Made by a program: the position numbers and the translations under genes. A stretch of 64,000 bases of DNA from Lacticigenium naphthae DSM 19658. GTDB lineage: Bacteria > Bacillota > Bacilli > Lactobacillales > Carnobacteriaceae_A. The notes beneath the pieces are model-generated. The model saw nothing but the letters and a program-made list of their open reading frames with translations, was not told the DNA's origin and did no database searches. The stretch's first letter is position 1, and every line of letters begins with the position of its first letter. The stretch covers positions 1-64,000 of the forward strand of contig NZ_AUEG01000005.1 of NCBI RefSeq assembly GCF_000425865.1. Direction: 5' to 3'. Shown here one piece after another: positions 1 through 8,242 of the stretch.

Positions 1-49
1 CGGCATAACTTTTCCCCATAGAAACATCTAAAGCTAGTACATAAGTCAT
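1..49 (-). CDS. IS110-family transposase, N-terminal fragment
   Basis: Only the first 16 codons lie in the window; the gene runs off the left edge. The visible start is MTYVLALDVSMGKSYA, which matches the beginning of the DEDD catalytic domain of IS110-family transposases (the Asp of LDVS would be the first acidic residue). These enzymes use a RuvC-like DEDD domain plus a Tnp domain with a catalytic serine, and they are guided by a bridge RNA. The family call rests on one short motif, so a different RNase H-like transposase is possible. The gene reads outward, so its noncoding leader is positions 50 to about 240. Confidence 0.6.
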   Translation of the reverse strand, partial: MTYVLALDVSMGKSYA

Positions 50-240
50 ATTATTCCTCGCTTTCTTTTGTATTGAAAGACCATCACTGCTTCATTTCGT
101 GTCTTATTTCCTGTACTCGGACTCATGGTCCCACATACTTAAACCTGATTTAGAAATGACAGTGAGGGAGCTCAGTTTTTGTTTCGGACTCATAGTCCCT
201 GAGGCTTCAGTCGAGCTTCCTTTCACCCTTACTATACCTC
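50..240 (-). ncRNA. candidate bridge RNA / left-end leader of the IS110-like element
   Basis: This is the noncoding region directly upstream of the transposase start, where IS110-group elements encode their bridge RNA. On this stretch two nearly identical short hairpins occur: GGACTCATGGTCC at 119-131 and GGACTCATAGTCC at 186-198, 67 bp apart. A possible -10 box on the minus strand (TATAGT, complement of 231-236) would start a transcript near 224. Paired loops and a promoter near the left end fit a bridge RNA, but no covariance model could be run and the element boundary is not seen. Confidence 0.3.
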
Positions 241-251
241 TATAAAAGAAA

Positions 252-292
252 AATAGTAGGTAAAAACCACCGTCGTGGTCTTTACCTACTAA
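252..292 (-). terminator. intrinsic terminator after the VOC gene
   Basis: AGTAGGTAAA/TTTACCTACT arms with an inner ACCAC/GTGGT stem, followed on the minus strand by a T-rich stretch (TATTTTTCTTTT). It lies just past the stop codon of the VOC gene and separates that operon from the IS110 edge. Confidence 0.75.
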
Positions 293-315
293 TCTTAGTA
301 TGTTTTTTTATTCCT

Positions 316-756
316 TTATTCATTGGCTGCTTTTTTATCTTTCCATAACTGGATGCGTTCTTCATGGCTGACTTCTTTGTGGATCTGATGCAGCATCCAC
401 TGGTACCCGAAAGGATCTACAAAAATAGCATTGGCCACTCCGTGATCAGGTAGTTCTGTCACGGGCTGGATTTCCATGCACCCCTCTTTTAGTGCCTTTG
501 CATAGACTTCTTTTATATCTGACACGCTGACATTGAACCAAATCGTATTCGGATGTTCTGAAGTCGGCGCGTTTAATCCAAATGCAGGGTTTTCATCCAG
601 CATATGGAAACGAACCCCTTCTAATTCAAATACAACTTCATTTTCTCCTTTAGGTAAATCAGATACTTCGATCCGTTTGATTTCAAATATTTTTTCATAC
701 AAGTCTAAAGCTTTTAGACTATCCCCGCTGACAAAATCTATTTCAACACCGCTCAT
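316..756 (-). CDS. VOC-family (glyoxalase/PhnB-like) protein
   Basis: 146 aa, the length of a single VOC module made of paired beta-alpha-beta-beta-beta units. The N-terminal half contains VEIDFVSGDSLKALDLYEKIF, typical of the first VOC repeat; the second half has the NAIFVDPFGYQWMLHQIH segment, where DPFG-x-x-W is the usual closing signature. Such proteins bind a divalent metal and act as lyases, dioxygenases or antibiotic-binding proteins; the substrate cannot be told here. It starts 40 bp after azlD ends, with AAAGGAGG ahead of the ATG, so it may be cotranscribed with azlCD. A terminator follows at 252-292. Confidence 0.75.
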   Translation of the reverse strand: MSGVEIDFVSGDSLKALDLYEKIFEIKRIEVSDLPKGENEVVFELEGVRFHMLDENPAFGLNAPTSEHPNTIWFNVSVSDIKEVYAKALKEGCMEIQPVTELPDHGVANAIFVDPFGYQWMLHQIHKEVSHEERIQLWKDKKAANE

Positions 757-795
757 ATTTATCCTCCTTTGCTTTCTGTTTTATTCAAACTCATT

Positions 796-1122
796 TTAAG
801 TAAGAAAACGAATGAGCGCAAGAGAGATCACTCCTGTTATGACGATAACAAGTAAGTTTTTTGAGAGGACCGCACTCACTACTGTAGGCGTCGACGCCAG
901 TACATTTTCCCAATTCACAGTAGGCAAACTTCCGACTTCCTGGGTAAATAAGCTACTGAACCAAAAAGCGGCCATGATGACTAAAGGAACAAAGCTCAAA
1001 AATTCTGCTACTGACTGTGGTAAAGTAAGCTTTTTCAAAAAAATAAACGGCAAGACTCTCAGTAGCCAGGTGACGATACTCGCACCCACGATGGTATATA
1101 TCAGATATTCAGAAGAAGGCAT
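796..1122 (-). CDS. azlD: AzlD-family branched-chain amino acid transport protein
   Basis: 108 aa with about four hydrophobic segments, the size and layout of AzlD. It contains a VTWLLRVLPFIFLKK segment near residues 18-32, matching the conserved R-x-x-P-F/L region of the family. AzlD is the small partner of AzlC (LIV-E family) and together they export branched-chain amino acids or analogues across the membrane. It overlaps the end of azlC by 14 bp, so the two are translationally coupled. There is no adjacent AzlB-type Lrp regulator. Confidence 0.85.
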   Translation of the reverse strand: MPSSEYLIYTIVGASIVTWLLRVLPFIFLKKLTLPQSVAEFLSFVPLVIMAAFWFSSLFTQEVGSLPTVNWENVLASTPTVVSAVLSKNLLVIVITGVISLALIRFLT

Positions 1123-1816
1123 GTTTTATCACCACCCCAAACGTACATCCCAGAAGTGTCACGACAAGAATCAGCAGATTGCTCGGAATAAAAATGAGTC
1201 CGACATATACAAGTAAAAAAGTAAAACTGATCACCAGTAATTGCAGTGATCGGGGTGTTTTATTATCCGAAATGAACCGTAAATACAGCAATCCGATGAA
1301 CATGCCCACCATCGCAAAATCCAGTCCGAATGCATTCGGATCCCCGATATATTCGCCTACTACAGCTCCCAAAACGGAGAATGTTATCCAGGAAAGATAC
1401 GAGAGGATGTTCGCCGTATTGTACCAGCCAAAAGTCAGCTGATCGTTTGAATAATTCACTTTATTCATACCCAATGAGAATGTTTCGTCCGTCAGCAAAG
1501 TTCCGATCAGAATATTTTTTACCATACTGTCTTGTTTAAAATACGGTGCCACAGTCATGCTCAATAAAAGCAATCGTGAATTCACCAACAGTGTCGCTAA
1601 CACGATCGATAAAGTCGGGCTTAAACTACTCAATAAGCCTACAATAATAAACTGTGCCGACCCCGCATAGACAAACGTAGACAACAGAAAAACTGTAAAT
1701 GGATCTAGTCCGGCTGCTTTGCTTACAATACCAAAAGCTAACCCGATCCCTATGTATCCCAGCATTGTGGGGATGGCATCTTTTATTCCTGTTTGCATAT
1801 CCAAGTGTTCATCCAT
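1109..1816 (-). CDS. azlC: AzlC-family branched-chain amino acid exporter
   Basis: 235 aa integral membrane protein of the LIV-E family. It shows the conserved N-terminal GIKDAIPTMLGYIGIGLAFG stretch and the FVYAGSAQFIIVGLL motif (SAQF is diagnostic), followed by several more hydrophobic helices. The start at 1816 (MDEHLDM) is chosen because GGAGG lies 6 bp ahead of it; the open frame extends 25 codons further upstream but without a ribosome binding site. It acts with azlD, which overlaps its 3' end. A 31-bp sequence 38 bp upstream is repeated downstream of the lactate oxidase gene. Confidence 0.88.
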   Translation of the reverse strand: MDEHLDMQTGIKDAIPTMLGYIGIGLAFGIVSKAAGLDPFTVFLLSTFVYAGSAQFIIVGLLSSLSPTLSIVLATLLVNSRLLLLSMTVAPYFKQDSMVKNILIGTLLTDETFSLGMNKVNYSNDQLTFGWYNTANILSYLSWITFSVLGAVVGEYIGDPNAFGLDFAMVGMFIGLLYLRFISDNKTPRSLQLLVISFTFLLVYVGLIFIPSNLLILVVTLLGCTFGVVIKHAFF

Positions 1817-2282
1817 TTCGTTCCTCCATTCAACAAAGAAATGCACATATAACGTATATACTAGCAAAGAATGATAGAAATAGTAAGGCAAAAAAAGAAC
1901 CTTCTCATCGTTTGGACCACCTCGACATCCTCTCGTGCTTGCTGGGACAGTTCAGCTTCTTCGCAGTCACTGTCATTTTTCTATGCTTTCCTTCGTTTTT
2001 TTTCATAAAGACAGTCATCCTTTTGTCCATTTTTCTTTACTGTATCGAGTCGTGCCTTCTCTTCTTTTTATTAGAAAGAAAGTTTGTAGTGCTACTAAAC
2101 CTCATTTTTTGTTAAACTAGACATAGTTACAAGACAACTGAGTTAGCAGAAAAATCTTGCTGATGATCGACTATCTCTGTTTCGCATCAGACTAAGTATT
2201 TTAACCCTGATTTTTTGTCAGTTAACTATATTAGTGCTCCATTTTGAATATACTACTCAGGAAACCTACTAGGAGGATACTT
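1817..2282. other. 466-bp divergent intergenic region with one copy of a 31-bp repeat
   Basis: Between azlC (minus) and lactate oxidase (plus). It holds direct-repeat copy 1 (1854-1884), and presumably promoters for both genes. An imperfect inverted repeat CTGATG...CATCAG lies near 2160-2190. The stretch 1900-2110 is T-rich and open in one frame, but has no ribosome binding site and no recognisable protein, so I do not call a gene. Confidence 0.5.
1854..1884 (+). repeat. 31-bp direct repeat, copy 1
   Basis: Matches positions 3455-3485 at 29 of 31 bases; the last 19 or more bases (GCAAAGAATGATAGAAATA) are identical. The two copies flank the lactate oxidase gene at a distance of 1.6 kb. Confidence 0.8.
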
Positions 2283-3395
2283 ATGTCCGAAAATCATAAA
2301 AAAGTTTATGCTGCACCCTCAAAGATTCAAGATTTGGCTATTATCAACGTCTTTGATTTAGAAAAAGAAGCAGCTGGTCTGATACCAAAAGGTGGATTTG
2401 ATTATATATCCGGAGCCTCCGGAGAAGAATATACTAAAAAAATGAATATAACATCATTCAAACATAAAAGCATTATTCCCAGAGTCTTAGCGAATGTGGA
2501 GAAGCCAGATACAGCCACCACCATATTGGGCCATGACATTCCCGCTCCTATCATCATGGCACCCATCGCTGCCCACGGATTGGCGCACGAAACAAAAGAA
2601 GTCGGAACCGCAAAAGGAGTTTCTGCATTCGGTACGATCATGTCCATCAGTGCCTATTCTGGAGCTTCCTTTGCAGAAATCGAAGCCGGTTTGAACGGCT
2701 CTCCGCGTTGGTTCCAAATTTATATGAGCAAAGACGACCAGTTGAACAAAGACATTCTCGATGAAGCCAAAGCTGACGGCGCAACAGCTATTATTCTAAC
2801 AGCCGATGCCACACTCAGCGGCAATCGTGAAAGAGATATGCGCAATCAATTTGTCTATCCCTTTGGTATGCCGATCGTATCCCGTTATTTAACTGGCTCA
2901 GGAAAAGATATGTCCCTCAACAATATCTATGCACAATCCAAGCAAAAAATCAGTCCGAAAGATGTGGAGTTCTTAGTGGACTATTCTGGTCTGCCAGTGA
3001 TCGTCAAAGGGATCCAGGCTCCCGAAGATGCCTTGATCGCGATCGGTGCTGGTGCTTCTGCAATCTGGGTCTCTAATCATGGTGGCAGACAATTAGACGA
3101 AGCGCCTGGTTCGTTTGAAATGTTACCTGAAATCGCTGCAGTGGTACAAAAACGCGTACCGATCATTTTCGACAGCGGTATCCGCCGAGGCGAACATATA
3201 TTCAAAGCCTTAGCCAGTGGCGCAGACATCGTCGCTATTGGCCGTCCTGCACTCTTTGGACTTGCATTAGGTGGTTGGAAAGGTGTCCGGTCTGTATTTG
3301 ACTACTTCCAAACTGATTTGACCCGTGTCATGCAACTAGCCGGAACACAAGACATTGAACACATCAAACGAACAAGCCTGCACGAACAAAAGTAA
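2283..3395 (+). CDS. lox: L-lactate oxidase (FMN-dependent alpha-hydroxyacid oxidase)
   Basis: 370 aa. It oxidises L-lactate with O2 to pyruvate and H2O2 in the cytoplasm, using FMN in a TIM barrel. It resembles the Aerococcus viridans enzyme (374 aa) throughout, including [33 protein letters not shown]-like [13 protein letters not shown] and [13 protein letters not shown]. Expected active-site residues are present: Tyr41, Tyr147, Arg182, and His266/Arg269 in [10 protein letters not shown]. The FMN-phosphate segment [10 protein letters not shown] and [14 protein letters not shown] follow. The start is set by AGGAGG 6 bp ahead of ATG 2283. A glycolate or other hydroxyacid oxidase is less likely because the oxidase-specific stretches match lactate oxidase. 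Confidence 0.92.
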   Translation: MSENHKKVYAAPSKIQDLAIINVFDLEKEAAGLIPKGGFDYISGASGEEYTKKMNITSFKHKSIIPRVLANVEKPDTATTILGHDIPAPIIMAPIAAHGLAHETKEVGTAKGVSAFGTIMSISAYSGASFAEIEAGLNGSPRWFQIYMSKDDQLNKDILDEAKADGATAIILTADATLSGNRERDMRNQFVYPFGMPIVSRYLTGSGKDMSLNNIYAQSKQKISPKDVEFLVDYSGLPVIVKGIQAPEDALIAIGAGASAIWVSNHGGRQLDEAPGSFEMLPEIAAVVQKRVPIIFDSGIRRGEHIFKALASGADIVAIGRPALFGLALGGWKGVRSVFDYFQTDLTRVMQLAGTQDIEHIKRTSLHEQK

Positions 3396-3454
3396 TTCCC
3401 AGTATGATAACTTTAAAAAGTCCTTCACACATTCAACAAAAGACTACACACAAA

Positions 3455-3485
3455 GTATACACTCGCAAAGAATGATAGAAATAGT
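3455..3485 (+). repeat. 31-bp direct repeat, copy 2
   Basis: Second copy of the sequence at 1854-1884 (29 of 31 bases equal), 60 bp past the lactate oxidase stop and just before its terminator. Confidence 0.8.
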
Positions 3486-3492
3486 CAGCTTA

Positions 3493-3537
3493 AAAAAAAC
3501 TCCTTTTCAATTTGATTTTGAAAAGGAGTTTTTTTAT
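3493..3537 (+). terminator. bidirectional intrinsic terminator
   Basis: AAAAAACTCCTTTTCAA pairs with TTGAAAAGGAGTTTTTT around a 7-base loop. It has T-runs on both strands and so can end both lactate oxidase and the convergent aldo/keto reductase gene. Confidence 0.9.
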
Positions 3538-3564
3538 TTGGGAATCTAATTTAGTTGTGCTTGA

Positions 3565-4545
3565 TCATTTATGTCCCACTATCTCATGTGGGGTATACGG
3601 TTCTTCTAAATAAGCGATATCTTCTACGCTTAATGAGACATCAAATGCTCCTACAAAATCATCCAGATATTTTTCTTTCGTGATTCCGACGATCGGAGCA
3701 GTTACTCCTTTGGCCCATAGCCAGGCTACTGAAACTTGACTACGTGTCACCCCCTGTTTATCGGCAATGACTTTGACTCTTTCTACAATGTTTTTATCTG
3801 TATCTTTGGTCGACTCATATTTTCTTTTGGCGATCTCATCTTCCTGGAATCGCTTAGAATCTGAATCTCCCCAGTCACGAGTCAGTCTTCCAGATGCAAG
3901 GGGACTATACGGAGCAAGAGCGACACCTGTTTCAAAACAATACGGATTCATTTCTCTTTCTTCTTCCCGATACAGTAAATTATAGTGCCCTTGCATCACT
4001 GAAAACTTCGTCCAGCCATTTCTTTCTGCACAATTCTGCGCCTGTTGAAATTGCCAGGCAAACATGCTTGATGCCCCTAAATAGTGTACTTTGCCGGCTT
4101 TAACCAAATCATGCAATGCAGCCATCGTTTCTTCAATAGGTGTGTGGTGATCCCACCGATGGATATACAGTAAATCGATATAATCTGTTTCTAGTCTTTT
4201 CAGACTTTCTTCGACTTCATGTAAAATATACTTGCGTGATAAGCCTTCTCCATTAGGGCCTTCATGCATCTTTCCGCTTACTTTCGTCGCAATGACTATT
4301 TCTTCCCGCTTTGCGTAGTCTTTCAACGCTTTTCCCATGATTTCTTCACTGCTGCCAAGTCCATATACATTGGCTGTATCAAAAAAGTTGATTCCCATAT
4401 CTAAAGATTTTTTTATGATTTTTCTTGACTGCTCCTCATCTAGTACCCAGGAATGGATCCATTTATTTGGATCGCCAAAACTCATCCCACCTAAACAAAT
4501 TTTAGATACTTCTAATCCCGTATTTCCAAGTCTTGTATATTCCAT
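3565..4545 (-). CDS. aldo/keto reductase (YajO/AKR-like)
   Basis: 326 aa, the usual length of a (beta/alpha)8 NADPH-dependent aldo/keto reductase. It has the starting MEYTRLGNTGLEVSKICLGG, the catalytic Asp-Tyr of NFFDTANVYGLGSSEE, the catalytic Lys in IVIATKVSG, and the His of YIDLLYIHRWD. The C-terminal GVTRSQVSVAWLWAKGVTAPI segment is the cofactor-binding part. The W/HSW insertion after GDPNKW is seen in YajO-type members. The substrate is unknown. The gene starts 11 bp after the phosphatase gene ends, so the two are probably one transcript. Confidence 0.85.
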   Translation of the reverse strand: MEYTRLGNTGLEVSKICLGGMSFGDPNKWIHSWVLDEEQSRKIIKKSLDMGINFFDTANVYGLGSSEEIMGKALKDYAKREEIVIATKVSGKMHEGPNGEGLSRKYILHEVEESLKRLETDYIDLLYIHRWDHHTPIEETMAALHDLVKAGKVHYLGASSMFAWQFQQAQNCAERNGWTKFSVMQGHYNLLYREEEREMNPYCFETGVALAPYSPLASGRLTRDWGDSDSKRFQEDEIAKRKYESTKDTDKNIVERVKVIADKQGVTRSQVSVAWLWAKGVTAPIVGITKEKYLDDFVGAFDVSLSVEDIAYLEEPYTPHEIVGHK

Positions 4546-4556
4546 GTAAATTCCTC

Positions 4557-5132
4557 CTAAATTGGTTGGCGAATAACTTCATTCAGCGTGAAGGTCTCGT
4601 CAATATAATCGTAAACGAATAGAGTCCCATTACCAAATCCCTTTTTTAGTTCCTTCATTGGATCCTGAATTTCTCTTAGAAAATTGAAACAAGCCCCACT
4701 ATGAGAAACCGCAAGAACATGTTCGTGGTCTTCATTTTCCATGAGACTCGTTAGCGTCCGAGTCATTCTATCTTTTACTTCATTCGAAGATTCCCCACCA
4801 AACTGCAAATAAAATGTTTCCGCATCTTTAGGTGTCAAATGTCGGTTTAACCGTTCACTTTCTCCCTCTAATTCTCCATAGTTCATCTCTTTCAAGCCTT
4901 TTAATCGTTTATAGGGTAGTTCTGTAATAAGTTCAAGTGTATCGCTGGCTCGTTCACTTGTGGAACAATAGGCTGCATCTAAATCGATCTGCTTTTCTTT
5001 AAAATAGGCTCTTGCGGCTCGTGCTTGTTCCTTTCCTTTTTTCGTTAAAGGAGAGTCACACCATCCTTGTATTTTATTGTGCAGATTAAATACCGTTTCA
5101 CCGTGTCGCATTAAATACAATTTTCTTACCAT
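4557..5132 (-). CDS. histidine phosphatase superfamily protein (phosphoglycerate mutase-like)
   Basis: 191 aa. The N-terminal MVRKLYLMRHGETVFN carries the RHG catalytic motif with the phosphorylated histidine at residue 10; QGWCDSPLTKKGKEQA is the typical next block; CSTSERASDTLEL holds the phosphate-binding arginine; EMNYGELEG has the acidic residue; and VSHSGAC has the second catalytic histidine. Such proteins dephosphorylate small sugars, nucleotides or peptides. It is probably cotranscribed with the downstream aldo/keto reductase. The true substrate is not predictable. Confidence 0.85.
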   Translation of the reverse strand: MVRKLYLMRHGETVFNLHNKIQGWCDSPLTKKGKEQARAARAYFKEKQIDLDAAYCSTSERASDTLELITELPYKRLKGLKEMNYGELEGESERLNRHLTPKDAETFYLQFGGESSNEVKDRMTRTLTSLMENEDHEHVLAVSHSGACFNFLREIQDPMKELKKGFGNGTLFVYDYIDETFTLNEVIRQPI

Positions 5133-5228
5133 AAAATTCCCCCTTTTAGAAATTACGGTTCTCTTTACACCTTAAGTTTACTGCTTATTTGAATAGGAAT
5201 CCATTTACAAAAAGAGTATATTGTAAAC

Positions 5229-5807
5229 CTACCTACTGAATTTATAAGGATCGCCTTTTGTTTCGGCTTTTTCAAACATTTTTTCCATACCCATTCCTCT
5301 CATTTCAGTGATCCTAGTAGCTAATTCCGCAGGAGGAATAGGCATATCAGATATGATCCAAGAAAGAGTCATACTACTCGATGCATTTGCATGATATTTT
5401 GTTGCAAAAACTAATTCTTTTGGCATCGTTTTTTTTCCATACAGTTTTTGGTGCCATTGAAGATCAAATGTTTCGCAATGGTTGAAAATATAGTCTTTGA
5501 GACAGTTTTGGTCTTCTTTCATGCAGGCTTCTTTCATAAAACGATGGTATTTCTTCATGTTTTTAAAAGAGAGTAGCAGTGAATCACGAAAATTTATATT
5601 CAAATTGTTTTCATCAAAATCAGGAATAATATATTTCTCATAAATAAATTGTATTAAGTCATTTTTATCTAAAAAATAATTATAAAAAGATTGACGACTG
5701 AGACCACTCTTAGTGGTCAATTGTTTAATGTTAATCGATTCGAGCGAGTTTTTTTCAAGTAAAAGTAAAAATTCATATGCAAACAGCTCTTTATTATTCT
5801 GACTCAT
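5229..5807 (-). CDS. TetR/AcrR-family transcriptional regulator
   Basis: 192 aa. The N-terminal TetR DNA-binding fold is seen as SINIKQLTTKSGLSRQSFYNYFLDK, with the SRQSFYNYF recognition helix. The C-terminal ligand and dimer domain is poorly conserved. It is on the same strand as the phosphatase gene about 100 bp downstream, and faces away from the small-protein/HTH pair across a 375-bp gap. It could regulate itself, the phosphatase pair, or both. A ligand cannot be proposed. Confidence 0.8.
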   Translation of the reverse strand: MSQNNKELFAYEFLLLLEKNSLESINIKQLTTKSGLSRQSFYNYFLDKNDLIQFIYEKYIIPDFDENNLNINFRDSLLLSFKNMKKYHRFMKEACMKEDQNCLKDYIFNHCETFDLQWHQKLYGKKTMPKELVFATKYHANASSSMTLSWIISDMPIPPAELATRITEMRGMGMEKMFEKAETKGDPYKFSR

Positions 5808-6093
5808 GATTTCCCCAACTTTCTTTTAGAGATAGATGCTATTTTTGAATTGTATTAAGCATTTTCAAAAATAATTTTTGGATAGTTCATAGCATAGTTA
5901 CTTTCATTGTATAACATCCATTCGAAAAGTAAATATCATGAAGGATTTAAGTTTTAGATGTCTTGTTTACTTATCTTCAATAAATCAACTTATCTTTTCT
6001 GTATAAAAAATTCTAATTGAAAAATAGATTTTACTATATCACCCTTTTTTTAATACAGCAATCTGGTATTACTAGTTTTTATATATTCCAAAG

Positions 6094-6126
6094 CAAGTTT
6101 ACTTGTCTAAATGCAAAGTATACTTG
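6094..6126 (+). promoter_or_regulatory. tandem operator-like palindromes
   Basis: CAAGTTTACTTG at 6094-6105 and CAAAGTATACTTG at 6114-6126 share the form CAAGT-nn-ACTTG. Their centres are 21 bp apart, two helical turns, and the second one overlaps the -35 box. This suits cooperative binding by the HTH protein encoded downstream (inference). Confidence 0.55.
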
Positions 6127-6152
6127 ACAAAATTTGTGTGAAGTACTAATCT
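6124..6152 (+). promoter_or_regulatory. promoter of the small membrane protein/HTH operon
   Basis: TTGACA (6124-6129), 17-bp spacer, TAATCT (6147-6152), about 25 bp ahead of the ribosome binding site. Confidence 0.65.
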
Positions 6153-6182
6153 TATAGTAACTTACTAGTGGGGGGAGATCAT

Positions 6183-6500
6183 ATGGATAAAAAGGATATT
6201 TTAAACAAAGCTCGCAAAGAGATGAGCGATGAACGAGAAGAACAGGTGAGATTGACAAGCTTTCGAATTGGCTGGTTAAGTGTATCTGCAATTATGATTG
6301 TATTGATCGGTCTAAGAGCCTATTTCAATGAATCTGCTTCAGATATTCTGATGATTTTAATGGCTCAGACCGCTGCCTCTTCTTTTTATCAGTATCGGTT
6401 ACTTGAAAAAAATAAAGGGTATCTTGTAGCTGGTATTCTTAGCACATTGGCCGTTTTACTCTCATTTGCGACTTTACTCAGTAACTATGGACTGTATTAA
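6183..6500 (+). CDS. small membrane protein, DUF6442-like
   Basis: 105 aa. A charged N-terminus (MDKKDILNKARKEMSDEREEQ) is followed by three hydrophobic segments at about residues 27-45, 50-68 and 77-100. The N-terminal DILxKARKE...DERE pattern resembles the DUF6442 family, which is usually found next to a small HTH regulator as here. No enzyme motif is present. The start at 6183 has GGGGGAGA about 4 bp ahead. The HTH gene begins one base past its stop codon. Confidence 0.65.
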   Translation: MDKKDILNKARKEMSDEREEQVRLTSFRIGWLSVSAIMIVLIGLRAYFNESASDILMILMAQTAASSFYQYRLLEKNKGYLVAGILSTLAVLLSFATLLSNYGLY

Positions 6501-6501
6501 G

Positions 6502-6717
6502 ATGAAAGAAGAAAATGAAGAGTTGATTTTACATAATCGCTTGAAAGTTGTTCGGGCAGAAAAAAATCTTACCCAAGGAAACTTGGCGGCTTTAGTTGGC
6601 GTCTCCAGACAAACGATTGGTTCGATCGAAACCGGACAGTTCAATCCTACAGCTAAACTGGCTCTGCTTTTATGTATTGCACTGGACAAAACATTTGAAG
6701 AATTATTTTACTTTTAG
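6502..6717 (+). CDS. small XRE-family HTH regulator (YozG-like)
   Basis: 71 aa, almost entirely a helix-turn-helix domain: NRLKVVRAEKNLTQGNLAALVGVSRQTIGSIETGQFNP, ending in FEELFYF as in many compact XRE regulators. It probably represses its own operon through the twin palindromes at 6094-6126. The start at 6502 lies directly after the preceding stop (translational coupling); an upstream ATG at 6487 would add five residues. There is no ligand domain. Confidence 0.82.
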   Translation: MKEENEELILHNRLKVVRAEKNLTQGNLAALVGVSRQTIGSIETGQFNPTAKLALLLCIALDKTFEELFYF

Positions 6718-6748
6718 TCCATATATGATATTTTTTACGTTAGAAAAA

Positions 6749-6793
6749 GTATAGGGGGGCAGAATTCTCATTCGAGATTCTGCCCCCCTATAC
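6749..6793 (-). terminator. terminator hairpin between convergent genes
   Basis: A long near-perfect hairpin: GTATAGGGGGGCAGAA.TCTC pairs with GAGATTCTGCCCCCCTATAC. On the minus strand it is followed by CTTTTTC, so it most likely ends the agmatine operon; it also lies after the HTH gene on the plus strand. Confidence 0.75.
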
Positions 6794-6816
6794 TCACATA
6801 ATTATTAATCTATGAT

Positions 6817-8205
6817 TTACAAACTCTTTCGATACAAGTATATACCATATAGTGTTGTGAGGAGTGTTCCAATGATCAAGGTCAGATGGTATAAAGGATC
6901 CCAACCATCACCTGTGACAAAGAGTAAGATAATACCCAGAGCGATAAATAAGAAACCGATGATACTGGATGCATACAATCCGAATTTCCCAAAAGGAATT
7001 TCATACGGTCTGACGATATCTTTGTCTACTTTTCTCAATTTAACGACGGTCGGAAATAGCCAGAGATAAGGTAGAAAGAAGATCAAGAAACTAAAGGACA
7101 GTATCGTCCAGAATGCATCGTTGGCATTTCCACTCAGTGTAAAATTCAAAATGATCAAGAATGTGGATATCAATCCCATTAATATATAAGAGTAATCGGG
7201 TGTATCAAATTTTTCATTCCGATGACCGAGTATTTTAGTATGTTTTGTGAATTCGACTTCGTCCAATACTTCTACGCCACCCAATGTCCAAGAAATCATG
7301 TTGGAAACCAAGGTGAATAAGGCAACGACCATCGTGACATTAAAGACGATTCCTGAAGCAGGTCCAAAGACAGTTGTTAGTTCTTGTAAAGCATAGAAGA
7401 AGCCGTCAAGTGGATCGACTGAGGCTGCGGGAATAGCCGCTAAAACGCCAAAGGTCCCGATAATGTACATAGCCGCAATCAATATCCCAGCCATGATAGT
7501 CATTTTCGGAATGTTTTTTTCAGGCTCATCTATTTTAGATGCAATGGAACTGATCAATTCAAATCCCAATAAATTGTAAACGATTGCGGAACTGTACGAA
7601 ATCGTGTCAAAGTTTAAGTTGAGCGCAAAACTGGAAAGGGAAAAGTCGTTTGCCAAACCATTTTGCATTGCGTACATCACACCCATTATCCCAAAGATGA
7701 TCAGTACACTCACTTTTAAGATTGCAGCGATATTTGTCACAGTCAGACTCAAATCTACTCCGCGTATACCAATAAATACAATCAACCAACACATCGCGAT
7801 AGCTAAAGTAGCTCCGGCAACGTTCCCCATTGAGGGGACATAAGCCATAGAGAACCAAGCACTAAACGCAATAAATACCGCCGGCATCCAGAAAGCTACA
7901 TTGACCCAGTAATACCAGGCCACCAGACTTGCTTGAAAAGGACCGAATGCTCGTTTGACCCAGGCATAGATCCCACCATCTTCAGGATAAGTTGCACCTA
8001 ATTCAGCATTAATGAGTCCATAAGGAATAAAGAACAAAATTGCAGTAAGTAACCACATAGTGATAGATGAAGCACCCATAGCTGCGGGGGCTACGAACGT
8101 ATCCAATACCACTATTCCTGTTACGGTGAAACTGACCATTTTAAAAAGACTGACTTTTGCGACATCTTTCTCGGCGACAATATTTTCGCCTATTTTTTCT
8201 TCCAT
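6817..8205 (-). CDS. aguD: APC-family permease, likely agmatine:putrescine antiporter
   Basis: 462 aa, about 12 transmembrane helices, amino acid-polyamine-organocation superfamily. The start of helix 1 carries FKMVSFTVTGIVVLDTFVAPAAMGAS, and EDGGIYAWVKRAFG is the conserved loop of this superfamily. As the last gene of an operon with agmatine deiminase and putrescine carbamoyltransferase, its expected job is to bring in agmatine and let out putrescine. The function is inferred from context; a general amino acid or polyamine permease is the alternative. ATG 8205 is preceded by AGAGGTGAGA at good distance; a GTG 9 bp upstream is less likely. Confidence 0.75.
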   Translation of the reverse strand: MEEKIGENIVAEKDVAKVSLFKMVSFTVTGIVVLDTFVAPAAMGASSITMWLLTAILFFIPYGLINAELGATYPEDGGIYAWVKRAFGPFQASLVAWYYWVNVAFWMPAVFIAFSAWFSMAYVPSMGNVAGATLAIAMCWLIVFIGIRGVDLSLTVTNIAAILKVSVLIIFGIMGVMYAMQNGLANDFSLSSFALNLNFDTISYSSAIVYNLLGFELISSIASKIDEPEKNIPKMTIMAGILIAAMYIIGTFGVLAAIPAASVDPLDGFFYALQELTTVFGPASGIVFNVTMVVALFTLVSNMISWTLGGVEVLDEVEFTKHTKILGHRNEKFDTPDYSYILMGLISTFLIILNFTLSGNANDAFWTILSFSFLIFFLPYLWLFPTVVKLRKVDKDIVRPYEIPFGKFGLYASSIIGFLFIALGIILLFVTGDGWDPLYHLTLIIGTLLTTLYGIYLYRKSL

Positions 8206-8242
8206 CCTTCTCACCTCTTATTGGAGTTTTTTAGTTCTTCTT

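Larger units (their letters stand above)
5808..6182. other. 375-bp divergent intergenic region
   Basis: AT-rich gap between the TetR gene (minus) and the DUF6442-like gene (plus). The right end holds a strong promoter and two operator-like palindromes, described separately. I see no other gene or repeat in it. Confidence 0.6.

Noticed and set aside
1699-2115. 138-codon plus-strand frame opposite azlC and into the intergenic region
   Set aside because: Starts within azlC on the opposite strand, has no ribosome binding site and shows no family features.
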